NCBI RefSeq assembly: GCF_027533625.1 | Contig: NZ_JAQAGZ010000006.1 | Span: 1-64,000 of the forward strand | Length of the DNA: 64,000 bases | DNA from: Paenibacillus gyeongsangnamensis | GTDB lineage: Bacteria > Bacillota > Bacilli > Paenibacillales > NBRC-103111 | Reading direction: 5' to 3' | Part shown: positions 58,197-64,000 of the stretch, one piece after another | Layout: every line of letters starts with the position of its first letter | Numbering within the stretch: position 1 is the stretch's first letter | Made by a program: the position numbers and the translations under genes | The notes under the pieces: model-generated | What the model saw: the letters and a program-made list of their open reading frames with translations, nothing else | What the model was told of the DNA's origin: nothing | Database searches by the model: none

Positions 58197-59780
58197 CTAT
58201 TCTAGAAGACGATCATCCGGAGGTTTAGGCTGTTGGTTTCCGGATTGTCTCTGCATATTGCCTGAAGCGATAAACCGCGGTCTCTTGATCATGGCCCACC
58301 ATGGAAACCGTATGAATACGTCTTTCAGATTCGACGCAATCAGCGGTGCGAGCGGCATCAGGTAAGGAATGCCGAACGAGCGCAGTCCGGCCATATGGAT
58401 GAGCAGGATCATTAACCCGGACATGATGCCGAAGAGTCCGAGCGTTGCGGCAAAAAACATCATGACGAAACGGATGAGTCTTGCCGCAATGGCCATGTTA
58501 ATCGACGGAATGACGAAATTGGCTATGGCGGTAAAGGATACCACGATGACCATCGCGGCAGAAACCAAGCCCGCTTGCACGGCCGCTTGTCCCAAGACCA
58601 AGGCGCCGACGATCGAAATTGCGGGCCCGATGACCCTCGGCATGCGGACCCCTGCTTCGCGGAGCACCTCGAAGGTGATTTCCATAATCAGCGCTTCAAT
58701 GATCGCCGGAAACGGAATGCCTTCCCTTTGCGCGGCTAAACTGACGAGCAGCGTAGTCGGCAGCATCTCCTGGTGAAAAGTGGTGATGGCGATATAAAGA
58801 GAAGGCAGCAGCATGGAGACGAGAAAAGCGACGTATCGGATGATCCGCAGGAAAGTAGAGATATCGTAACGCTGATAATAATCCTCACTGGATTGAAAAA
58901 ACTTGAAAAACGTAACGGGAGCAATTAAAACAAACGGCGTCCCGTCAACCAGGATAGCGATTTGTCCCTCCAAAATGGATGAGGCGGCCGCATCAGGCCG
59001 TTCCGTGTTTTGAATGGTCGGGAACGGAGTGAATGTGGCGTCTTGAATGAATTCTTCGATGTAGCCGCTCTCCAGAATGCTGTCCGTGTTGATGGAATCC
59101 AAACGATTTTGAATTTCCTGCACGATCAAATCGTTAGCTATACCTTGCAAATAGACAATAGCGATATCGGTTTGGGTTTGCGTTCCGATTTTTTTTACTT
59201 GAATCCGAAGCGCGGGAGATTTGATTCTTCTGCGCAGCAAAGACGTATTGGTCCGGATGCTTTCCGTGAAGGACTCTTTGGGTCCGCGGACGACGGTTTG
59301 GGAGGTCGGTTCTTCCACGGCGCGTTTCTCGCCGCCCGATGCTTCGGCAGTCAGTGCGATTGTCAGGCCGTCCAGCAGAATGACCGCTTTCCCTTCGGAG
59401 ATCGATCCGAAAATTTGTTCAAGCTGAACGACTTGGTTGACGCTTCCTGTCGCGAGATTCTGTTCCAAGAACAGGCGAAGAAGCTCGCTCGCTCCTCCCG
59501 TTGGAGACATCTCTCTAAGCTCCGGTATGAGCGATTCGGACATCAGATGCGCGATGATATGGGCGTCGACCAAGCCGTCGATGAATACTAACGCGATTCG
59601 GATCGACGGATTATTCGGGCTGGTCAGGCGGCGTACGGTCAAATCCGGACTGTTCCCGAGCTCGGTCTGCAGCCACAACAGATTCAGATCCAAGTCCGCA
59701 AATAAAGGCTGTCCGGAGGAGCCGGACGCCCGTCTCTTGTTGCTGCCGTGAAATTTATCTTTAGGTAATATACGAATCAT
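58197..59780 (-). CDS. gerAA: spore germination protein GerAA
   Basis: 527 residues. N-terminal soluble domain (residues 1-290, with DLTVRRLTSPNNPSIRIALV and SEGKAVILLDGLTIALTAEA) and C-terminal membrane region with about five helices (PFPAIIEALIMEITFEVLRE, AGVRMPRVIGPAISIVGALV, AGLRSFGIPYLMPLAPLIAS). First gene of the minus-strand ger operon gerAA-gerAB-gerAC-orf-gerAB2. A C-terminal tail is Arg/Pro-rich. Upstream is a sigma-G-like -10 box. Confidence 0.93.
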   Translation of the reverse strand: MIRILPKDKFHGSNKRRASGSSGQPLFADLDLNLLWLQTELGNSPDLTVRRLTSPNNPSIRIALVFIDGLVDAHIIAHLMSESLIPELREMSPTGGASELLRLFLEQNLATGSVNQVVQLEQIFGSISEGKAVILLDGLTIALTAEASGGEKRAVEEPTSQTVVRGPKESFTESIRTNTSLLRRRIKSPALRIQVKKIGTQTQTDIAIVYLQGIANDLIVQEIQNRLDSINTDSILESGYIEEFIQDATFTPFPTIQNTERPDAAASSILEGQIAILVDGTPFVLIAPVTFFKFFQSSEDYYQRYDISTFLRIIRYVAFLVSMLLPSLYIAITTFHQEMLPTTLLVSLAAQREGIPFPAIIEALIMEITFEVLREAGVRMPRVIGPAISIVGALVLGQAAVQAGLVSAAMVIVVSFTAIANFVIPSINMAIAARLIRFVMMFFAATLGLFGIMSGLMILLIHMAGLRSFGIPYLMPLAPLIASNLKDVFIRFPWWAMIKRPRFIASGNMQRQSGNQQPKPPDDRLLE

Positions 59781-59813
59781 CTCGAAGGACTCCCCCCATA
59801 GACGAGAATTTAA

Positions 59814-59843
59814 TAATATGAAATAGCATGTCTATTATTTTCC
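59814..59843 (-). promoter_or_regulatory. candidate sigma-G promoter of the ger operon
   Basis: On the minus strand CATATTA (59814-59820) matches the sigma-G -10 consensus CATANTA exactly; 17 bases upstream is GGAAAA (weak -35; the consensus is near TGAATA). GGGGGGAG follows as ribosome binding site of gerAA. ger operons are forespore sigma-G genes. Confidence 0.55.
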
Positions 59844-59937
59844 AAAGCAACCATTTTCATGCGCTTTTTAAGGAAGCGGTTATTTCAGCAAACCGGCACG
59901 GAAAGCCATGCGCGGATCGTTTATTTGTGGAATCATT

Positions 59938-59966
59938 TTGCAAAGAAGCTTTTGATTTGCGATAAT
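59938..59966 (+). promoter_or_regulatory. sigma-A promoter of punA
   Basis: TTGCAA (59938-59943), a 17-base spacer ending TGC, and GATAAT (59961-59966). A leader of about 140 bases follows, containing an AAGCC/GGCTT hairpin. No purine riboswitch motif is seen. The whole 59781-60107 gap has no gene. Confidence 0.6.
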
Positions 59967-60107
59967 AGCGGTAAGCTAGTATAGCCGCACATGAAGAAGC
60001 CTTGCACGGGCATTATTTGGTGCGGGAGAGGGCTTGGACAGGCACTGAACGTTTTTTAACGATGGGCTTACGAATGATCTGATCTCGTTATTGGAGGAAT
60101 GAACCGC

Positions 60108-60935
60108 ATGGAAGAAAAATCGTTGATTACCAAAATTCAAGAGGCGGCGGCCTATATCCGCTCTAAGTATACGGGACAGCCGGAAATTGGGCTGATTCTC
60201 GGCTCGGGTCTTGGCGTCATTGCCGATCTGGTGGAGAATCCGGTCGTTATCGAGTACCAGGATATCCCTCATTTTCCGGTATCCACGGTTGAAGGTCATG
60301 CCGGCGAGCTGCTGCTGGGCACGGTGGCCGGCCGTGAGGTGCTGCTGATGAAGGGACGTTTCCACATGTACGAAGGCTACGGCGTGGATACCGTTTCGTT
60401 TCCGGTGCGCGTCATGAAAGAGCTAGGGATCGGTTCTCTCCTTGTAACGAACGCAGCGGGAGGGGTCAATACCTCTTATCAGGCCGGCGATTTGATGCTG
60501 ATTCGCGATCATATTAATTTTACATTCCGCAACCCGCTCATCGGACCGAATTTCAGCGAGCTTGGCGTTCGTTTTCCGGATATGTCCGAGGCTTACAGCA
60601 AGCGTCTGCGCGAAGCGGCCAAGGCCGTCGCTGCCGAGCAGGGAATTCGGCTCCAGGAGGGTGTGTACATCGGGCTGCTGGGTCCTTCCTACGAAACGCC
60701 GGCGGAAATTCGCATGATGCGCACGCTGGGCGCCGATGCGGTAGGCATGTCCACCGTGGCCGAAGTGATTGTCGCACGCCACGCCGGCTTGGAAGTGCTG
60801 GGCTTTTCCTGCATTAGCAACATGGCGGCGGGTATTCTCGATCAGCCGCTCTCCCATGAAGAAGTCATGGAAACGACGGAACGGGTGAAACAAAAGTTTC
60901 TGCAGCTAATTCTGGGAATTATTCCGAAGATGTAA
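60108..60935 (+). CDS. punA: purine nucleoside phosphorylase (guanosine/inosine type)
   Basis: 275 residues from ATG 60108 (GGAGG ten bases before; ATG 60099 is alternative). Trimeric PNP family: ILGSGLGVIAD phosphate loop, FPVSTVEGHAGELLLG, KGRFHMYEGY, TNAAGGVNTSYQAGDLMLI, and the base pocket Y195-E196 and N238 (SCISNMAAG). The Glu and Asn select 6-oxopurines. Matches pupG of B. subtilis. It is followed by a paralogue after 39 bases. Confidence 0.94.
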   Translation: MEEKSLITKIQEAAAYIRSKYTGQPEIGLILGSGLGVIADLVENPVVIEYQDIPHFPVSTVEGHAGELLLGTVAGREVLLMKGRFHMYEGYGVDTVSFPVRVMKELGIGSLLVTNAAGGVNTSYQAGDLMLIRDHINFTFRNPLIGPNFSELGVRFPDMSEAYSKRLREAAKAVAAEQGIRLQEGVYIGLLGPSYETPAEIRMMRTLGADAVGMSTVAEVIVARHAGLEVLGFSCISNMAAGILDQPLSHEEVMETTERVKQKFLQLILGIIPKM

Positions 60936-60974
60936 CAAGCTTCGTTACTTTAACCGGGAAGGGGAGCGAGTGCA

Positions 60975-61832
60975 ATGGAAGCCAATTACGTGCAGCACAT
61001 TCAGGAATCCGCCCAATGGGTCGGGGATAGGATCGACCGCAGACCGGTGGAGATCGGCCTTATACTAGGCTCCGGTCTCGGCGATATCGCGTCACAGATG
61101 GAGAAGCCCGTCATCCTGCCGTATTCGGAAATTCCGCATTTTCCTGTATCTACGGTTGAAGGACATGCAGGTCAGTTCGTCATCGGCCTTCTGGAAGGGA
61201 AGTCGGTCATCGGCATGCAGGGCCGGTTTCACTATTACGAAGGCTATTCCATGAAGAAGGTCGTGTTCCCGATCTACGTGATGAAGCTCCTGGGAGTTAG
61301 CTCTTTGGTCGTCACGAACGCGGCGGGAGGCATGAACCGGAGCTTCCAAGCGGGAGATTTGATGCTGATCCGCGACCACCTCAATTTGACCGGGGACAAT
61401 CCCCTCATCGGCGTCAATCATCCCGAGCTGGGTCTTCGCTTCCCGGATATGTCCGAGGCGTACGACCGAAAGCTTCTGGCGCTGGCGAAGCGAATGGCTG
61501 AGGCGATAGGGAAGGAACGGGGAAGCTCGGTACGCGTTCAAGAGGGCGTGTACGCGGGAATCAGCGGCCCGAACTACTTGCCTCCGGCCGAGCTGACTAT
61601 GCTGGCCGGACTGGGCGCCGATGCGGTCGGTATGTCGACGGTCGGCGAGGTCATTGCCGCAAGGCACGCCGGACTGAAGGTGCTGGGCATCTCGTGCATC
61701 ACCGACATGGCTGTCGGTAAAGAGCTGAAGCCGCTCACGCATGAGCAGGTCGTAGCGGCAGCGAATCGCACGAAGCCGGCGTTTATCGAGCTGCTAAGGC
61801 GGTTTATTCGCGAGGTTGAAGTGAATACCTAA
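60975..61832 (+). CDS. purine nucleoside phosphorylase paralogue with altered base pocket
   Basis: 285 residues, clearly duplicated from or related to punA (same motifs ILGSGLGDIAS, FPVSTVEGHAG, TNAAGGMNRSFQAGDLMLI). The two base-recognition positions differ: Y201 is followed by L202 (punA has E196) and D244 replaces N238. In human PNP an Asn243-to-Asp change is known to give activity with adenosine. The gene may therefore code for an adenosine-type phosphorylase, or have narrower function. GGGGAG precedes the ATG. The tail has a basic insertion (IREVEVNT). Confidence 0.9.
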   Translation: MEANYVQHIQESAQWVGDRIDRRPVEIGLILGSGLGDIASQMEKPVILPYSEIPHFPVSTVEGHAGQFVIGLLEGKSVIGMQGRFHYYEGYSMKKVVFPIYVMKLLGVSSLVVTNAAGGMNRSFQAGDLMLIRDHLNLTGDNPLIGVNHPELGLRFPDMSEAYDRKLLALAKRMAEAIGKERGSSVRVQEGVYAGISGPNYLPPAELTMLAGLGADAVGMSTVGEVIAARHAGLKVLGISCITDMAVGKELKPLTHEQVVAAANRTKPAFIELLRRFIREVEVNT

Positions 61833-61849
61833 GATCAGCAAAAAAGCGA

Positions 61850-61886
61850 GCGGCTTCCCTGCGTGAATCAAGGGAAGCCGCTTTTT
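61850..61886. terminator. bidirectional terminator
   Basis: GCGGCTTCCCT pairs with AGGGAAGCCGC, flanked by T6 on the plus strand and T6 on the minus strand. It ends the purine phosphorylase unit and the 26-residue minus-strand gene. Confidence 0.9.
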
Positions 61887-61892
61887 TGCGCG

Positions 61893-61973
61893 TTATTTGG
61901 ATTTTTTGGCGCCTTTGTCGCTGTTGCGTGTCGTCGTATTCTGATTGCCATGGCCCTGCTGCTTGTCCGACAT
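61893..61973 (-). CDS. 26-residue hydrophilic peptide gene
   Basis: MSDKQQGHGNQNTTTRNSDK then GAKKSK. GGGAGGTG lies 7-8 bases before the ATG, and a strong bidirectional terminator begins just after the stop. The composition (Lys, Asn, Gln, Gly, Ser, Thr; no hydrophobic core) resembles minor small acid-soluble spore proteins, but I cannot name a family. Confidence 0.6.
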   Translation of the reverse strand: MSDKQQGHGNQNTTTRNSDKGAKKSK

Positions 61974-62181
61974 GGGTTTACACCTCCCGGGAACTTGATG
62001 AATGCCTTCTTAGTATGGCAGCGCCTTTCCATCGCTATACGAGGGGCATCAGTTTAGAAAAGACTATTCGGAAAAGGCGGATCTGTGGTAAAATAGGTAT
62101 ATTGATCTATGTATATCATGATACTTTAGGACCATATCCATTCGCTTCATGCTCCCAATTCCTATAAAGGTGTGATGCCTC

Positions 62182-62586
62182 ATGACCCTTCTCAAGGTTG
62201 CGAACTGTCCGAGCTGCGGCAAAGTATTTCAAAAAAACCTTCGAAACCTTTGCCAAGCATGCATTGATAGCTACGAGCACGATTTCAACGCATGTTATTC
62301 TTATTTGCGAGACCACCGGAAGGCGGCCAATGCCGAACTGTCGAACGCAACGGGCGTTAGCGAAAGCCGAATTCTCGGCTTTATTAAGGAGAATAAGCTG
62401 CTGCTCAGCCAATATCCGAATTTGCATTATACCTGCGGCTCCTGCCGGAAGCCGATACGGCAAAATCAGCTCTGCGCCGACTGCCGCTGCAGAATTACCC
62501 GGGACATCAACCTGCTCAAAGAGCAGGAGGCGAAGAAGCTCGAACGCGGTACCGGGTTCCAAATCCGCGATCGTTTCCAGCGGTAA
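62182..62586 (+). CDS. yvyF: YvyF-like protein (TIGR03826 flagellar operon family)
   Basis: 134 residues. Two zinc-ribbon pairs (NCPSCGKVFQ ... LCQACID; YTCGSCRKPI ... QLCADCRC) around a helix-turn-helix-like segment LSNATGVSESRILGFIKENK, followed by a charged helix. This matches the YvyF/TIGR03826 family, usually beside flgM and comF in the flagellar region. Here it is an orphan, not near any flagellar gene, so the name is a family label only. GGTGTGATGCCTC precedes the ATG. Confidence 0.75.
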   Translation: MTLLKVANCPSCGKVFQKNLRNLCQACIDSYEHDFNACYSYLRDHRKAANAELSNATGVSESRILGFIKENKLLLSQYPNLHYTCGSCRKPIRQNQLCADCRCRITRDINLLKEQEAKKLERGTGFQIRDRFQR

Positions 62587-62600
62587 TCCGCCAGGCAGCG

Positions 62601-62624
62601 ATCCCCTCCAAAGAGGGGATTTTT
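62601..62624 (+). terminator. rho-independent terminator
   Basis: ATCCCCTC, loop CAAA, GAGGGGAT, then TTTT. It ends the YvyF-like gene. Confidence 0.85.
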
Positions 62625-62640
62625 CCGGTTGATAAGAATT

Positions 62641-62732
62641 TATAAGTTTTCGTGGGCTTATAGCTTCGCATCAACCTTGATAAACGCGCTGGTTCTTGTA
62701 AGACAAGGACGGCGTAGCCGTTTATCCTGGTT
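62641..62732. repeat. structured 92-base repeat, copy 2
   Basis: Second copy of the element at 35732. Paired parts: TATAAG/CTTATA (62641-62662), outer stem GATAAA/TTTATC (62679-62684 with 62721-62726), hairpins TTCTTGT-AAG-ACAAGGA (62693-62709) and CGGC-GTA-GCCG (62710-62720). Differences from copy 1 fall mostly in loops or give wobble/Watson-Crick changes within stems (A-U to G-U). It lies between a terminator and the promoter of the cupredoxin gene. Confidence 0.8.
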
Positions 62733-62741
62733 GAACGGTTT

Positions 62742-62770
62742 TTGTTGTTCGTTCCCATTTATGCTAAAAT
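62742..62770 (+). promoter_or_regulatory. sigma-A promoter of the cupredoxin gene
   Basis: TTGTTG (62742-62747), a 17-base spacer ending TGC, and TAAAAT (62765-62770), ten bases after the repeat. A leader of about 145 bases follows. Confidence 0.55.
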
Positions 62771-62920
62771 AGCAAAGGAGCTGCAGCCTGTCCTGGCAAA
62801 ACTATGAAATTTGTCACAAATTTTTCACCTGTATAACGGGAAAGGGCATGTGTAAACAGCTGACGATTTTGTACAATAAGACTATACGTCAAAGAGGTAA
62901 ACAGTAAGGGGTGAATATCG

Positions 62921-63298
62921 ATGCAAAAATGGATCATGTTTTCGTTGTTCCTTATTGCCTGTCTGCTCGGTGCGGGAGTGCTGTTCCAGAATGTCTCCCT
63001 CAGACAAGCGGAGCAAGCCAGCCAAGCGGCGGAAGGCCCAACTTTGAAATTCGTGGCAACGAACTATCAATTCGATCAACCGGAATATACGGTTAAGGCC
63101 GGCCAGAAGGTGAAGGTATCCTTGCTAAACAAAGAAGGCCTTCATGCTTTGGAAATCGTTGGCTTGAACGTCAAATTGGACAATAACACCAAGACGGCGG
63201 ACGTAACTTTCGACAAGCCGGGCACGTATGAAGTACACTGTGTGCTGCCTTGCGGTCCGGGACATCCGAACATGAAGACGAAGCTGGTTGTACAATAA
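62921..63298 (+). CDS. membrane-anchored cupredoxin with CuA-type copper site
   Basis: 125 residues. One N-terminal helix (WIMFSLFLIACLLGAGVLF), then a cupredoxin domain. Ligands: H75 (EGLHALEIVGLNVKLD) and C107-x3-C111-x3-H115-x2-M118 (VHCVLPCGPGHPNM), which is the CuA motif of cytochrome oxidase subunit II. No oxidase subunit I is nearby. It may carry electrons or deliver copper on the outer face. AAGGGGTG precedes the ATG. Confidence 0.85.
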   Translation: MQKWIMFSLFLIACLLGAGVLFQNVSLRQAEQASQAAEGPTLKFVATNYQFDQPEYTVKAGQKVKVSLLNKEGLHALEIVGLNVKLDNNTKTADVTFDKPGTYEVHCVLPCGPGHPNMKTKLVVQ

Positions 63299-63310
63299 AG
63301 CAGGACCGGG

Positions 63311-63351
63311 AAGGAAGCCGGAGGCCTAAGCCTCTTGCTTCCTTTTTTTTT
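63311..63351 (+). terminator. rho-independent terminator
   Basis: GGAAGC/GCTTCC with inner GAGGC/GCCTC, then nine T residues. Confidence 0.9.
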
Positions 63352-63422
63352 GTTTTTAAGCTTCACTTCAATTCCATGGCCGACAGCCCCTCCTTGGGAA
63401 TATTTTGCCCGAAAAGCGTCAA

Positions 63423-63437
63423 CACTGATTATCAGTG
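63423..63437. promoter_or_regulatory. perfect palindrome upstream of dacF
   Basis: CACTGAT, T, ATCAGTG: a perfect 7-base inverted repeat 47 bases before dacF. It could be an operator. No named regulator is recognised. Confidence 0.35.
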
Positions 63438-63483
63438 CTTGCAACTCATTTACAGTTTCCGATCAGGAGGGGTAGATCAGGTT

Positions 63484-64000
63484 ATGACCAGCAAGATAGG
63501 TAGAACGCTATTGGCTATTCAGCTTCTTCTCATGGTCGCGATGCCGGCGGCATATGCTGAAGAAGGCAAAGGAGCCCCGCCGATTGACTTGGCGCCGGGC
63601 GCAACCTCGGCGGCGGTCATTGATGCGGATAGCGGAACGCTCATTTATGAGAAGAATAAAGACGCCAAGCTGCCTCCGGCCAGCATTACCAAGATCATGA
63701 CGATGCTGCTGATCATGGAAGCACTGGACGAAGGCAAGATCAAGATGGACGAGAAAGTGCGCACCAGCGAATATGCGGCCTCTATGGGCGGATCGCAAAT
63801 TTTTCTGGAGCCCGGCGAAGAGATGACGGTTCAGGATATGCTTAAAGGCATTGCGATGGCTTCGGGCAACGATGCATCGGTCGCGATGGCGGAGAAGCTG
63901 GCGGGCTCGGAAGAAGCTTTCGTACGGATGATGAATGAGCGCTCAGCACAGCTGGGGATGAAGAATACCCATTTCTCCAATCCGAACGGTCTGCCTGCCG
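63484..64000 (+). CDS. dacF: D-alanyl-D-alanine carboxypeptidase DacF (N-terminal part)
   Basis: 172 residues are visible; the gene runs off the right edge. Signal peptide (KIGRTLLAIQLLLMVAMPAA), catalytic SITK (SASITK-type in LPPASITKIMTML) and SGN in AMASGNDASVA. In B. subtilis dacF lies upstream of spoIIA and makes the spore cortex cross-linking enzyme; its position here after the purine phosphorylase genes fits. AGGAGGGG precedes the ATG. Confidence 0.92.
   Translation, partial: MTSKIGRTLLAIQLLLMVAMPAAYAEEGKGAPPIDLAPGATSAAVIDADSGTLIYEKNKDAKLPPASITKIMTMLLIMEALDEGKIKMDEKVRTSEYAASMGGSQIFLEPGEEMTVQDMLKGIAMASGNDASVAMAEKLAGSEEAFVRMMNERSAQLGMKNTHFSNPNGLPA

Noticed and set aside
59967-60107. Purine riboswitch before punA
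   Set aside because: The leader has a hairpin but not the conserved junction sequences of purine riboswitches.

Overview
The window reads as part of the chromosome of an endospore-forming Bacillota of the Paenibacillaceae type (Paenibacillus-like). Evidence: a complete spoIIIA operon, spoIVB, spo0A, spoIIM, a gerA-type operon, strong AGGAGG ribosome binding sites, frequent TTG/GTG starts, and a gene order resembling the yqhV-spoIIIA-accBC-nusB-folD-xseAB-ispA-dxs-recN-spo0A-bkd-nudF-fur-xerD-dacF arc remembered from Bacillus subtilis. No organism name can be proven from the sequence alone.

Layout. (1) 1-8.7 kb is an accessory zone. It holds the end of an IS1380-family element, then short genes for small-molecule or stress functions: two DinB-fold proteins, four GNAT acetyltransferases (one frameshifted), Nudix, RidA, an NTF2-fold protein, MmcQ/YjbR, a histidine phosphatase and a second phosphatase-like protein that lost both catalytic histidines. 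It also contains a decayed epimerase pseudogene. (2) 8.7-12.3 kb: aspartokinase with an internal start for a beta subunit, a DUF441 membrane protein, and the sulfolactate pair comA-comB. (3) 12.3-18.6 kb: yqhV and the eight-gene spoIIIA operon behind a sigma-E promoter. (4) 18.6-29.2 kb: a housekeeping run with accB-accC (fatty acid synthesis), Asp23/AmaP envelope-stress genes, nusB, folD, xseAB, ispA, dxs and tlyA. (5) 29.2-34.5 kb: argR, recN, spoIVB and spo0A with Spo0A boxes. (6) 34.5-37 kb: a group II intron whose reverse transcriptase core is deleted, a structured repeat and small minus-strand genes. (7) 37-40.5 kb: a steA-glycosyltransferase-MraY-like module. (8) 40.7-47 kb: branched-chain 2-oxoacid dehydrogenase (lpd, bkdAA, bkdAB, bkdB), the Prli42 miniprotein on the other strand, and an M20 peptidase. 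(9) 47-54.5 kb: a DUF3866 protein, mciZ (minus), nudF, endonuclease Q, spoIIM, fur, ald, yqzK and xerD. (10) 54.5-59.8 kb: a minus-strand germinant receptor operon with two permease genes. (11) 60-64 kb: two tandem purine nucleoside phosphorylases with different base-binding residues, a YvyF-like protein, a second copy of the structured repeat, a CuA-type cupredoxin and the start of dacF.

The genes work together mainly in sporulation. Spo0A starts the programme. SpoIIIA, SpoIVB and SpoIIM link engulfment to forespore gene expression. MciZ blocks the mother-cell Z ring, ComA/ComB probably make spore sulfolactate, and the ger operon senses germinants.

The least explained structures are two sets of intergenic repeats. 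One consists of hairpin modules directly upstream of accC and fur, ending in the ribosome binding site and capable of alternative pairing. The other is a 92-base multi-stem element in two copies, after the intron and before the cupredoxin gene. A short shared core suggests that the two sets may belong to one family.
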